29,290 bases of DNA from Vicinamibacteria bacterium (GTDB lineage: Bacteria; Acidobacteriota; Vicinamibacteria; Fen-336; JAGNNV01): positions 1 to 29,290 of the forward strand of contig JAENWE010000141.1 of assembly GCA_016650185.1 (NCBI GenBank), written 5' to 3'. Made by a program: the position numbers and the translations under genes. Shown in pieces: positions 15,442 to 23,588 of the stretch (position 1 is its first letter; each line of letters starts with the position of its first letter). Under the pieces are notes generated by a model that saw only the letters and a program-made list of their open reading frames with translations, made no database searches and was not told where the DNA came from.

Positions 15442-16500
15442 CTAGAGAGCCTCCAATAAGGCGTTGGTCATATCGTCGGTTGTGGCTGAGCCGCCCAGAT
15501 CCGGCGTACGCACCTTGCCCTCGGCGGTAACCTTTTCGATGGCGCGAACCACCCGCGCCGCCGCCTGCTTCTCGCCCAGGTGTTCCAGCATCAGGGCCCC
15601 CGCCCAGACCGCCCCGATTGGATTGGCGATTCCTCGTCCCGCGATATCCGGAGCCGAGCCGTGGATGGGCTCGAACATCGAGGGATTCTTGCGCGTGGGG
15701 TCGAGATTCCCGGATGGGGCGACGCCGAGGGAACCGGAGATGGCGGCTCCGAGATCAGTCAGGATGTCGCCGAAGAGATTGCTGGCCACGATCACGTCGA
15801 CGGTGTCGGGTTGGGTGACCATCCTGGCGGCCAGGGCGTCGACGTGATATCGGCGAAGGGTGATGTCGGTGAACCGACCCGCCACCTCCTCCACCACCTC
15901 GTCCCAAAGAACCATGGAATGTCTCAAGGCGTTCGATTTTGTGGCCGAGGCGACGAGCTTTCTCGGCCGGGTGCGCGCGAGCTCGAAGCCGAATTGAACG
16001 AGTCGTTCGATCCCCGCCCGGGTGAATGTGGCCACCTCGTTGGCGAGTTCACCTGGGCGGCCGCGGTGGACGAAACCGCCGACTCCCGAGTACTCCCCCT
16101 CGGTATTCTCCCGCACGCAGACCATGTCGATGTCTTTCGGCCCGCGTCCAGCCAAGGGAGAGGTCAAGCCCGGCAGCAGACGCATGGGTCTCAGGTTCAC
16201 GTACTGATCGAACTTCTGGCGGATGGGCAAAATCAGATCCCACACCGAGATGTGGTCCGGAACCTCCTTCGAGCCCACGGCGCCAAAGTAGATGGCCTCG
16301 AAACCGCGAAGCGACTCAATGCCGCCCTCCTTCACCATGCGGCCGTGCTGCAGGTAGAACTCCGACCCCCAGGGGAAGCGGATGGTGTTGAGAGCGAAGC
16401 CCTCGTCCTTCTCAAGTGCCTCGATCACGGCCAAGCCGGCGTCCAGAACCTCAGGGCCGATACCATCGCCCGGAATGGCGGCGATCTGGTGGCTTCTCAT
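15442..16500 (-). CDS. dmlA: Tartrate/D-malate dehydrogenase (isopropylmalate dehydrogenase superfamily)
   Basis: NAD- and metal-dependent beta-decarboxylating dehydrogenase, 352 residues, of the TtuC/DmlA type, converting D-malate to pyruvate or acting on tartrate. Motifs: IAAIPGDGIGPEVLDAG at the N-terminus, the substrate loop WDLILPIRQKFDQYVNLRP with three arginine/lysine contacts, RENTEGEYSG, the catalytic lysine in TKSNALRHSM, the metal aspartates in SNLFGDILTDLGA, and FEPIHGSAPDIAGRGIANP with nucleotide-binding residues. The ILPIRQ loop separates it from LeuB and Icd. ATG 16500 overlaps the phoD TGA as ATGA; the frame extends ten codons further, but this overlap decides the start. Substrate choice between D-malate and tartrate is not certain. 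Confidence 0.88.
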   Translation of the reverse strand: MRSHQIAAIPGDGIGPEVLDAGLAVIEALEKDEGFALNTIRFPWGSEFYLQHGRMVKEGGIESLRGFEAIYFGAVGSKEVPDHISVWDLILPIRQKFDQYVNLRPMRLLPGLTSPLAGRGPKDIDMVCVRENTEGEYSGVGGFVHRGRPGELANEVATFTRAGIERLVQFGFELARTRPRKLVASATKSNALRHSMVLWDEVVEEVAGRFTDITLRRYHVDALAARMVTQPDTVDVIVASNLFGDILTDLGAAISGSLGVAPSGNLDPTRKNPSMFEPIHGSAPDIAGRGIANPIGAVWAGALMLEHLGEKQAAARVVRAIEKVTAEGKVRTPDLGGSATTDDMTNALLEAL

Positions 16501-18035
16501 GCTTCGATCGAGGGCAGAGAGATACTCCACAGTTTCTTGCCGGAGAGGTCGTAAAGGCTCACCGTCAGCTCCCGCGTTCGTCCGTCGATGGCGCCCTTGC
16601 CGAAGAACTGAAGACCCGCCGAAGGGGGCTGGTTCGGTTTCATCCCCTTCGGGATGGAAAGGTAACGGACGGAGGGGCCGAAGGTCCGGTCGAGGGGGTT
16701 GGGCCCGAAAGTGCCGGCGTGCAGCGGACCGGCCACGAACTCCCAGAAGGGATTGAAGTCGGTGAACGAAGCATCTTCGGGCGAATAGCGGTGCGCGGCC
16801 GCGTAGTGGACATCGCCGGTGATCCAGATGATGTTGGAAATGCGCTCCTTCTTGATGAACGACAGAAGGTCCGCGATCTCAAGCTCACGGCCGCTGGGGC
16901 CGTCTGGATCATCGTTCGCGACCGCCTCATAGCGGCCCGGGCCATCCCCGACCACGAGCCCGATCGGCATGTCGCACGCGATCACCTTCCACAGCGCGCG
17001 CGAAGACTTCAAGGATCGCTTCAGGGTTGCCAGTTGGATTGGACCGAGCAGGGCGGAGTCGGCATTCACCTTTGGCTCTCGGTTCGACCCGTTGTGGCTG
17101 CGGTAGCTGCGCATGTCGAGGCCGAATACATCGAGCAATGGGCCATAGGGCAAGATGCGATCGATTTTCGACGTGGTCGGCTCGATTCCGCGGATGGGCG
17201 TGAATTCGAAGAAGGCTCGCCGGGCCCGCGAAGCGAGCACATCCACTCGAGACTCGGTCCGGTATCGAGGGTCTTCGAGAAGCTGGCCGGGGTACCAGTT
17301 GTTCCGCACTTCATGGTCGTCCCAAAGGACGAACTGCGCGTTTTTGGAATTGAACCTCCGAAAATTGTCATCGATAAGGTTGTATTCCCACTGGCCCCGG
17401 AATTCATCCAGAGTCTCCGCCACCTTCGACTTCGCCTCGGTCACCAGATTCCGGAAGATCGTGCCGTCCCCCGCTCTCATTTCTTTCTCCACCGGCTGGT
17501 CGGAGTAGACCGTATCCCCGACGTGGATGAAGAGATCAGCCTCCACGCGGGCCATGGTGTCGTAGATCTTGAGTCCGCCCATGGAGGCGTTGATCCCGTA
17601 ACCCTGGCCCACGGTGTCGGCGCCCCATATGAAAGAGACGTCGCGTTCGTCCGCGGGAGGCGTCTTGAATCGACCGGAAGCGGGCTCTCCAAAGAGGCGA
17701 GCATCAGCGAGATCGCGGAATCGGACGCGATAGAAAATTGTTTCGCCGGAAGGCAGTCTCTCCAGGTCGGTCTTGGCGCACAAACCCGTGCTCTTCAACG
17801 AGTACGAGTTGCCTACGATGGTGGAGTTTTCGAACCGTTCATTGGTGGCCCATTCGACTTCCATCTCCGCAGGTTGTGAGCACCTCGACCAGATGATGGC
17901 CCGGCCGCCCGAGACGTCTCCAGCCTGCACTCCGGAGACTATCCGGGGCGCGGCGTTTTGAGATCTCACGATCGCGGGGAATCCAAGGGCCGCGGCGCCG
18001 ACGGATGCCCGGCCCAGAAAATCTCGACGTTTCAT
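16497..18035 (-). CDS. phoD: Tat-exported alkaline phosphatase D family protein
   Basis: PhoD-type phosphodiesterase/phosphomonoesterase, 512 residues. The start MKRRDFLGRASVGAAALGFPAIV is a twin-arginine signal (RRDFLG at 3-8), so it is exported folded. An N-terminal fibronectin-like PhoD_N domain covers about 30-125 (SGVQAGDVSGGRAIIWSR). The metallophosphatase domain follows with HVGDTVYSD at 171-179, WDDHEVRNNW at 238-247 and ITGDVH at 405-410, which are the metal-binding motifs of the family. The usual FASC-type first motif is replaced by FIWGADTVGQG. It is the first gene of the operon and overlaps the dehydrogenase gene by ATGA. Substrate may be phosphodiesters or teichoic-acid-like polymers; none can be assigned. 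Confidence 0.9.
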   Translation of the reverse strand: MKRRDFLGRASVGAAALGFPAIVRSQNAAPRIVSGVQAGDVSGGRAIIWSRCSQPAEMEVEWATNERFENSTIVGNSYSLKSTGLCAKTDLERLPSGETIFYRVRFRDLADARLFGEPASGRFKTPPADERDVSFIWGADTVGQGYGINASMGGLKIYDTMARVEADLFIHVGDTVYSDQPVEKEMRAGDGTIFRNLVTEAKSKVAETLDEFRGQWEYNLIDDNFRRFNSKNAQFVLWDDHEVRNNWYPGQLLEDPRYRTESRVDVLASRARRAFFEFTPIRGIEPTTSKIDRILPYGPLLDVFGLDMRSYRSHNGSNREPKVNADSALLGPIQLATLKRSLKSSRALWKVIACDMPIGLVVGDGPGRYEAVANDDPDGPSGRELEIADLLSFIKKERISNIIWITGDVHYAAAHRYSPEDASFTDFNPFWEFVAGPLHAGTFGPNPLDRTFGPSVRYLSIPKGMKPNQPPSAGLQFFGKGAIDGRTRELTVSLYDLSGKKLWSISLPSIEA

Positions 18036-18146
18036 GATGGGATCTTACTCAGCCGGGCCGATCGAAACATCAAGAGCGGCCATCCGGCCTGCCTTTTTTG
18101 GGCGTCGGGCCGTCCGGCTACGAATAGAAACCACTTTCCCAGGAGC

Positions 18147-18180
18147 AAAGAAAAGAGGGTGAGGTCGAAGCCTCACCCTC
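18147..18180 (-). terminator. Rho-independent terminator of the TonB receptor gene
   Basis: On the minus strand GAGGGTGAGG and CCTCACCCTC form a perfect 10-bp stem with a 6-base loop, followed by TTTTCTTT. It begins 22 bases past the receptor stop and shields phoD from readthrough. Confidence 0.92.
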
Positions 18181-18202
18181 CGGGGAGCGGTGGAGGTTCA
18201 GC

Positions 18203-21200
18203 CTAGAACGTGAACTTTGCTCCGAACTGGATAATGCGTCCGTCGTCCGCGCTCGTCAGCTGCCCGAAGTTCGCGGCGCTGCTGTTGTTGACGGGGTTGT
18301 TGAACCGCTCCTGGTTGAAGAGGTTGAAGGCCTCAACCCGAATCTGAAACCGCTTGTTTCCCGAGAACGTGAAGTTCTTGAAGACAGACAGATCGGTCCG
18401 GTTAAAGCCCGGTCCCAGCACGGAATTGCGGGACTGAGAGGAAAGGCCTGCGGTGGTTGCGGCGGGCCTTCGGGTGAAGCAGCTGGTGTTGAACCACTGA
18501 GCCACCGTCCGAGCGCCCCCCTCGTTCGGGTCGCACGTCACGTTGGGGCGATTGGTGAGACCGGACAAGGCCAGCACCGGGTCGGTCACCGTGAACGGAA
18601 ATCCCGTTTGGCCCTGGAAAATCCCGTTCAGTTGCCAGCCACCGAGAACCGCCCGAATTGCTGGGGATTTGTCCGAAAGTTTCGGCAACTCGGCGCCGAA
18701 GCTGAAGACAAAGCGATGGCGGACGTCGAAGAGCGCCGGGCCCTTCTCCTGGTCCAGAGATGCCTGCAGGCTGGCGTCGTCGCCGATGGTGATCGGCAGA
18801 ACCGGCCGGGCCTCGCCCCCGATGTTGAGACCGGAAACGTGGTCCTTGGCATTTCCAAGGGTGTAGGAGGCCAGGAAGTTGATTCCCTTGGTCGGCCGCA
18901 TGCGGAGCGACGCTTGAAGCGAGTTGTACCAGGACTCGGCCGCGGTGAAGGTCGGGCGCAGGAGCGCGAAGGCGGGAAATTTCCGGACGCCGTTGATCAG
19001 GGGATTCACTTCCATGAAGATCGGAAGATTCTTCCCTCGGGATCCCACGTAGCCCACTTCGAGCCCTATGTTGTCGCGGATCTGCTGCTGGACGGTGAGG
19101 TTGTAGTGCTGGGCCGAAGGGGTGTTGAACGTGGGCCCCCAGCCGATGATCGTGAGGTTGGCGGGGAAGAGGTTCGGCGCCTGCGTTCCGGTGCCGAGGG
19201 GATTGGCGAAGGTCAGGAATGGGTTGGAGGCCGTCGCGTTCAACTCGACCAGGGGCGTGAACGGCGGAGCCAGAACGCCGGCCTGGAAGAGGTCGCCTTG
19301 TCCGGCCAGGGAGTCGTAGAAGATGCCCCACGCGCCGCGAACGCTGGTCCTACCGTGGCCCGTCGGGTCCCAGGCAAAAGCGAGGCGGGGCGCAAAGTTG
19401 TTCTTGTCGGTCTTGTAGCCGCCGTCGGGAATTCCCGAATCGCCCGGGTACAGGAGTCCTTTAGGCGCCGCCGGGTAGACCGTCGACTGCCTGTCCGGGT
19501 TGATGACCACGATCCGATTTTCCTTCTCGACAAATGGCGTGGCGAGCTCATAGCGCAGACCGATGTTGAGGGTAAGACGATTGGAGTAGCGGAACTCGTC
19601 CTGCGCGTAGCCCGAATAGGTCCGGCCCTTGCCGTCCTGAATCCCCTGTTGGGTGGTGGCCCGGAACTGGGCCGGGTACCCAAGGAGAAAATCGCCGAAT
19701 GCGCTCCCGGAGATGGCGCCGGAGAAAGTGAAGTCGCCGTTTGGACGATTGATGAAGGCGATGAACATATGTTCCTGGCGGAGATCGAGTCCGAACTTCA
19801 TCGAATGCCTGCCGCGCAGCCAGGAGAAGTCGTCGGTGATCTGGTAGACGTCGTTGTTGCGCTGCACGAAGGGCTGCTGCGGGTCGCCGAGGCCCGGGAA
19901 GCCCGAGATTCCAACCGAGGGCAGACCGACGGCAAGCGGATTGGTGTTCTTCACGTTGATGCCATAGGCGGAGTTCGTCAGGCCGGAAGTCACCGCGGGC
20001 TGGGCGTCGATCTTGTTGACCGAAAAGCGCGCCTGGTTGATGGCGTTGGGGCTGAACGCGTAGGTGTCGGACACCATGATGTCCATCAGCTTGGCGATCG
20101 CGAGCTGGTCCGCGGGCTGCACCGTTCTCGGGGTCGCGGCCTGGGTGTGGCTCCACAGGAAGCGTCCGAGCATCTGGTGCTTGTTGGAGAGCCGGTAGTC
20201 CAGTCTGCCGCCCGCTTGATTGCGGGTGTCTTCCACATTGGGCGACACCACGTAGCGGTTGGTGCCCGAGTTCGGGAGTGGCATGAAGTCACTCAGGAGT
20301 TTCGCCGAGATAGGGCTGATGCGGTTCGCGGGAATGACGCCGCCGGGAAACGGCGCGCCCGTGAGGGGGTCGCGCACGGTGCCGCCGAGCTCGCCTGATC
20401 GCTGCGCGGCCGTCGGCACGAGCAGGTTCGACGTGGTGCCGCGTGTGTTGCGGTAACCCTCGTAGTAGCCGAAAGCGAAGAGTTTGTCCTTCATGATCGG
20501 GCCTCCGAGGGAGGCGCCGAACTGGTTCTGCTTGAGCTCGGGCTTGGGTTGATCGGCGGGGACGAAGAAGTTCCGCTCCTGGAACTTGTCGCTGCGGTTG
20601 AATTCCCACGCCGCACCGTGCCATTCATTGGAACCCGACTTGGTGACCACGTTCACCACCGAACCTGAATTGCGACCGTATTCCGCGCTGTAGGAGTGGG
20701 TGAGGATCTTGAACTCCTGGATGGCGTCCGGGGGCGGGCGAAGGACGAAACCCGTGTTGAAGGTGTCGTTGTTGGTGGCGCCGTCGAGGAGAAAGTTGTT
20801 CGACTGGTTGCGCTGGCCGTTCACGTTGAAACCGCCGGTGACGTTGCCGAAGCCGCCCGGAGTTGCGTCACCGTTCTGGCCGCCGAGGTTGGACGGAGGC
20901 GCCACCACGCCGGGGATGAGGGTGCCGAGCTGGGTGAAGTTCCGGCCATTCAGCGGTAGGTCGACGACCTTCTTCTCGTCAATAACGATGCCGAGGGTCG
21001 CGTTTCCGGTCTCGATCAGCGGCGCCTCGCCGCTGACCTCGACCGTCTCACTCTGCCCGCCCACCTTCATGGACACGTTGACGAGCGCGGTCTCAGAAAC
21101 GCTGACTTTGACCCCGCTTCGGGAAAAGGTCGAGAAACCGGAAAGGCCCGCTTTGACCGTGTACGACCCGGGCTGTACGAGCTGAATCGTGTAGAAGCCG

Positions 21201-21403
21201 TCCGCGCCCGTGGTGGCGGTTCGGGTGGCGTTGGTGCTGGTGAGCGTGGCTTCGATGGTCACGCCGGGGAGAACCGCGCCTGAGTCGTCCTTGGCGGTGC
21301 CGGAGATAGAACCGGTGGCCTGAGCGTGAGCCGGACTTGGGTTGAGCCCCAAGAAGCAACCGAGAGCGAAGGCGAGGCCCGCTCGAATAGAGAAATGCCG
21401 CAT
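18203..21403 (-). CDS. Oar-like TonB-dependent outer-membrane receptor
   Basis: Outer-membrane beta-barrel of 1066 residues. The signal peptide ends at AHA (27), before QATGSISG. Residues about 30-112 form a carboxypeptidase-regulatory-like domain (GTAKDDSGAVLPGVTIEATLTSTNATRTATTGADGF contains its turn motifs). A plug domain follows (VVDLPLNGRNFTQLGTLIPGV near 147-167, then LLDGATNNDTF). The barrel covers the rest and ends with a terminal phenylalanine (FGAKFTF), as expected for insertion by BAM. Oar-type receptors like this are greatly expanded in Acidobacteriota; ligand is unknown, often proposed to be oligosaccharide or peptide. AGGAG lies eight bases before the ATG. There is no SusD partner, and the gene stands alone between a promoter and a terminator. 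Confidence 0.92.
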   Translation of the reverse strand: MRHFSIRAGLAFALGCFLGLNPSPAHAQATGSISGTAKDDSGAVLPGVTIEATLTSTNATRTATTGADGFYTIQLVQPGSYTVKAGLSGFSTFSRSGVKVSVSETALVNVSMKVGGQSETVEVSGEAPLIETGNATLGIVIDEKKVVDLPLNGRNFTQLGTLIPGVVAPPSNLGGQNGDATPGGFGNVTGGFNVNGQRNQSNNFLLDGATNNDTFNTGFVLRPPPDAIQEFKILTHSYSAEYGRNSGSVVNVVTKSGSNEWHGAAWEFNRSDKFQERNFFVPADQPKPELKQNQFGASLGGPIMKDKLFAFGYYEGYRNTRGTTSNLLVPTAAQRSGELGGTVRDPLTGAPFPGGVIPANRISPISAKLLSDFMPLPNSGTNRYVVSPNVEDTRNQAGGRLDYRLSNKHQMLGRFLWSHTQAATPRTVQPADQLAIAKLMDIMVSDTYAFSPNAINQARFSVNKIDAQPAVTSGLTNSAYGINVKNTNPLAVGLPSVGISGFPGLGDPQQPFVQRNNDVYQITDDFSWLRGRHSMKFGLDLRQEHMFIAFINRPNGDFTFSGAISGSAFGDFLLGYPAQFRATTQQGIQDGKGRTYSGYAQDEFRYSNRLTLNIGLRYELATPFVEKENRIVVINPDRQSTVYPAAPKGLLYPGDSGIPDGGYKTDKNNFAPRLAFAWDPTGHGRTSVRGAWGIFYDSLAGQGDLFQAGVLAPPFTPLVELNATASNPFLTFANPLGTGTQAPNLFPANLTIIGWGPTFNTPSAQHYNLTVQQQIRDNIGLEVGYVGSRGKNLPIFMEVNPLINGVRKFPAFALLRPTFTAAESWYNSLQASLRMRPTKGINFLASYTLGNAKDHVSGLNIGGEARPVLPITIGDDASLQASLDQEKGPALFDVRHRFVFSFGAELPKLSDKSPAIRAVLGGWQLNGIFQGQTGFPFTVTDPVLALSGLTNRPNVTCDPNEGGARTVAQWFNTSCFTRRPAATTAGLSSQSRNSVLGPGFNRTDLSVFKNFTFSGNKRFQIRVEAFNLFNQERFNNPVNNSSAANFGQLTSADDGRIIQFGAKFTF

Positions 21404-21488
21404 TTCTGAAACTCCTATTTTTGAGAACTTGTGGGTGATTCTTCGAGACTCGAATCGTGCAAATCCGCCCGACGTGTCCTGTGTTCCC

Positions 21489-21518
21489 TGTCTAATCCTT
21501 TGTCCGTTGCGGTGTCAA
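21489..21518 (-). promoter_or_regulatory. Probable promoter of the TonB receptor gene
   Basis: Minus-strand TTGACA (21518-21513, perfect) and TAGACA (21494-21489, three of six) with an 18-base spacer, giving a 5' UTR of roughly 80 bases. The -10 is weak. The 21404-21562 spacer holds nothing else recognisable. Confidence 0.45.
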
Positions 21519-21562
21519 CCGGATACCGATTGTGAAGCCCTGCTTGATCGTCGTCTCCGGCT

Positions 21563-22729
21563 TCAATACTTCGGCACCCGCCTGCGGATCCACTCGAGCG
21601 TCGGCTCGAAGATGTCCCGCCGAGCATGTTCTCCCACCACGATGTCGAGATGGCCGTAGCCTTCAAGCACGTTGATGGTCACGTCAGGCGAACCGCTCTT
21701 TTGCGCTGAATAGATGCCGTTCAGCAACCAATCTCCGGGCATGCGCGCGTTGCCGAAATAGAGAATCGGCGTTTTCATCTCACCCCAAAGGTCGTCCACC
21801 GCAGTCCTGGGGTCGTCGGCTCGGTCGCCCATCCGCTTGCCTTCCGGATCCTGCACCGCCGGGTAATAGCGGTCATAGCCCCCCAGCAACTTGGCCAGCA
21901 CTTCGGGCCGAGACTGCCCGCCAAGGGGATTCGCCAGGGCGCCCGGGCCCCAGGCGAACTGGAGCAGGTTCGACAGCTGCTCACCGAGAGTTTCATACTT
22001 GGCGTCCGTCGAGGGCGCGGACGGGTCCTCGGCCGTGGCCAGCATCAGCCGCTGACGTCCCTGCCAGCCCAGACGTCCGGAAACGTCGGTGGCCCAGGCT
22101 CCGGCGCTTTCAAGCTTCTGGAGGTCCGCCGCCGGGTCGTACCCCTCTTTCGGGGCATGGGATTTGAACTGGCCATCGAGGGCGATCAGGCCCGAGACCG
22201 CGGCGGGCTCAGCGCACGCGTAGGCGTAAGCCAGAAAGACTCCACGGGAGAAGCCGGCCACGTACAACTGAGTGCGACCGCTCTCCGCACGAGCCAGGGC
22301 ACTCGCCGCCCTGATGTCGTCCAAGAAGGCTTCGGTCGTCCAGGTCTTCATCGACGCCAGCGCCACCGGATCCTCGCTGGAAGAGGCGAAGCGCGTGCGG
22401 TAGTCCATCGCGAAAACCTCGACGCCGCGACGCGCGAGGAAGATCCAAAGGTTGTGATCCTCATCGGTGAGCGCTATCTCGCCGTTCATGTTGGTGCCGG
22501 GGAGATACAGCAAGGTGGCGGTCGGCTGGGCCTTGGTGCGATAGCGATGAACTTCGATCCTGTCGAAGGGACCCGAAGGCGATCGGCTCGTGCTCCAGGT
22601 TGCATGTTCGATGTCGGGCGCCCCTGAGACGGGCGCGCCTGCTTTTACGAGCCACTCCGGCGCGGCGGCGTTCACTCCGCTGCTGGCCAGGATGAGCGAC
22701 GTCAGCAGGGCGAGGGAATATCGGGTCAT
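21563..22729 (-). CDS. Exported alpha/beta hydrolase
   Basis: Probable serine hydrolase, 388 residues. MTRYSLALLTSLILASSGVNAAA is a signal peptide, placing it in the periplasm or outside. The nucleophile elbow is GFSRG with Ser161. The oxyanion region is LLYLPGTNMNGE (74-84) and the catalytic histidine is likely His360 in EGYGHLDIVVG; the acid residue is not assigned with certainty. The frame extends 26 codons upstream into the SDR gene, but AAGGAG eight bases before ATG 22729 and the signal peptide decide the start. It is the third gene of the symporter-SDR-hydrolase series. Esterase or lipase-like activity is plausible; the substrate is unknown. Confidence 0.82.
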   Translation of the reverse strand: MTRYSLALLTSLILASSGVNAAAPEWLVKAGAPVSGAPDIEHATWSTSRSPSGPFDRIEVHRYRTKAQPTATLLYLPGTNMNGEIALTDEDHNLWIFLARRGVEVFAMDYRTRFASSSEDPVALASMKTWTTEAFLDDIRAASALARAESGRTQLYVAGFSRGVFLAYAYACAEPAAVSGLIALDGQFKSHAPKEGYDPAADLQKLESAGAWATDVSGRLGWQGRQRLMLATAEDPSAPSTDAKYETLGEQLSNLLQFAWGPGALANPLGGQSRPEVLAKLLGGYDRYYPAVQDPEGKRMGDRADDPRTAVDDLWGEMKTPILYFGNARMPGDWLLNGIYSAQKSGSPDVTINVLEGYGHLDIVVGEHARRDIFEPTLEWIRRRVPKY

Positions 22730-22737
22730 GTATGCGA

Positions 22738-22743
22738 CTCCTT
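22738..22743 (-). promoter_or_regulatory. Ribosome-binding site that fixes the hydrolase start
   Basis: Minus-strand AAGGAG, eight bases ahead of ATG 22729, in the short gap after the SDR stop. It favours this start over the longer frame beginning at 22807. Confidence 0.85.
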
Positions 22744-22775
22744 GGGATCTCGTGTGTACGAAGACGACGCTCGCG

Positions 22776-23570
22776 TCACATTCCCGGAGGAGTGAACCGG
22801 CCGTCATGAGCGGTCCATCCGCCGTCGACGAAGAGAATGGTTCCGGTGATGTAGCTCGCCCCCGGCGCGCAGAGGAACAATGTGGCGGCGGCCACCTCGG
22901 CGGGCTGGCCCCAGCGATTCATGATGCTCTTCGCCGCATAGGCGTCGTACCAGGCTTTGTTGTTCTTGATCTGCGCGGTGAGGGGGGTATCGATGACTCC
23001 GGGCCCGATGGCGTTGACCCGAACCCCGGCCGGGCCGAATTCGGAGGCCGCGGTCTTGACCATCTGCAGGATGCCCGCTTTGGTCGCGGCGTACGCCGAT
23101 TGGCCCGGCTCCACGGTCTGCGACCTGATCGAAGAGTAGAGAACGATGCTGCCGCTCTTCTGTTCGGTCATGATGCGCCCCGCCGACTGGAGCACATTGA
23201 AGTTCCCACGCATGTTCACGGCCATCACCCGGTCGAACTCCTCCTCGGTGTAGTCGAGGATCTTCTTGCGCACGTTGATAGCGGGAGTGCAGACCGCGAT
23301 GTGGAGCCCGCCCATGCGCGTGGCGATGTCGTTGAAGCACTTCCTGACCGCGGCGCCATCCCGAATGTCGACCACACCGCTCTCCGCCTTGCCGCCCGCG
23401 TCCTTGATCGCCTTGGCCACCGTCTCAACCGCGGCGGCGTTGACGTCAAGGCAAACGACCTGCGCGCCGAGGTCCGCGGCCATGCGGGCGGTGGCTTCGC
23501 CGATGCCGGAGCCAGCACCCACGATGGCGGCGACTTGAGAGTCAAGTCGGAAGAGCGATGCGGTATTCAT
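22776..23570 (-). CDS. Short-chain dehydrogenase/reductase with altered NNAG motif
   Basis: SDR of 264 residues. Cofactor motif GAGSGIG at 18-24, an acidic residue after strand 2 (LDVNA, Asp42) pointing to NAD(H), VDIRD near 67-71, catalytic Ser146/147 (YSSIRS), Tyr160 and Lys164 in YAATK, and the C-terminal ITGTILFVDGGWTA typical of this family. The usual NNAG after strand 4 is replaced by CTPA (94-97), which is unusual; Asn119 in VNMRGN is kept. It starts 18 bases after the symporter stop and ends 46 bases before the hydrolase, so the three should share a transcript. Substrate is unknown; a secondary alcohol imported or released by its neighbours is possible. Confidence 0.88.
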   Translation of the reverse strand: MNTASLFRLDSQVAAIVGAGSGIGEATARMAADLGAQVVCLDVNAAAVETVAKAIKDAGGKAESGVVDIRDGAAVRKCFNDIATRMGGLHIAVCTPAINVRKKILDYTEEEFDRVMAVNMRGNFNVLQSAGRIMTEQKSGSIVLYSSIRSQTVEPGQSAYAATKAGILQMVKTAASEFGPAGVRVNAIGPGVIDTPLTAQIKNNKAWYDAYAAKSIMNRWGQPAEVAAATLFLCAPGASYITGTILFVDGGWTAHDGRFTPPGM

Positions 23571-23588
23571 GGGATGTCTTTTCCAGAG

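Noticed and set aside
18608..20398. Plus-strand frame of 596 codons inside the TonB receptor
   Set aside because: No recognisable domains or ribosome-binding site; fully antisense to a receptor with intact signal peptide, plug and terminal phenylalanine.
21534..21564. GAAGCC...GGCTTC repeat after the alpha/beta hydrolase gene
   Set aside because: Only 6 bp with a 19-base loop and no T-run; not convincing as a terminator.
22730..22807. 26-residue extension of the alpha/beta hydrolase
   Set aside because: It would overlap the SDR stop codon and bury the signal peptide, and AAGGAG is correctly spaced for ATG 22729.
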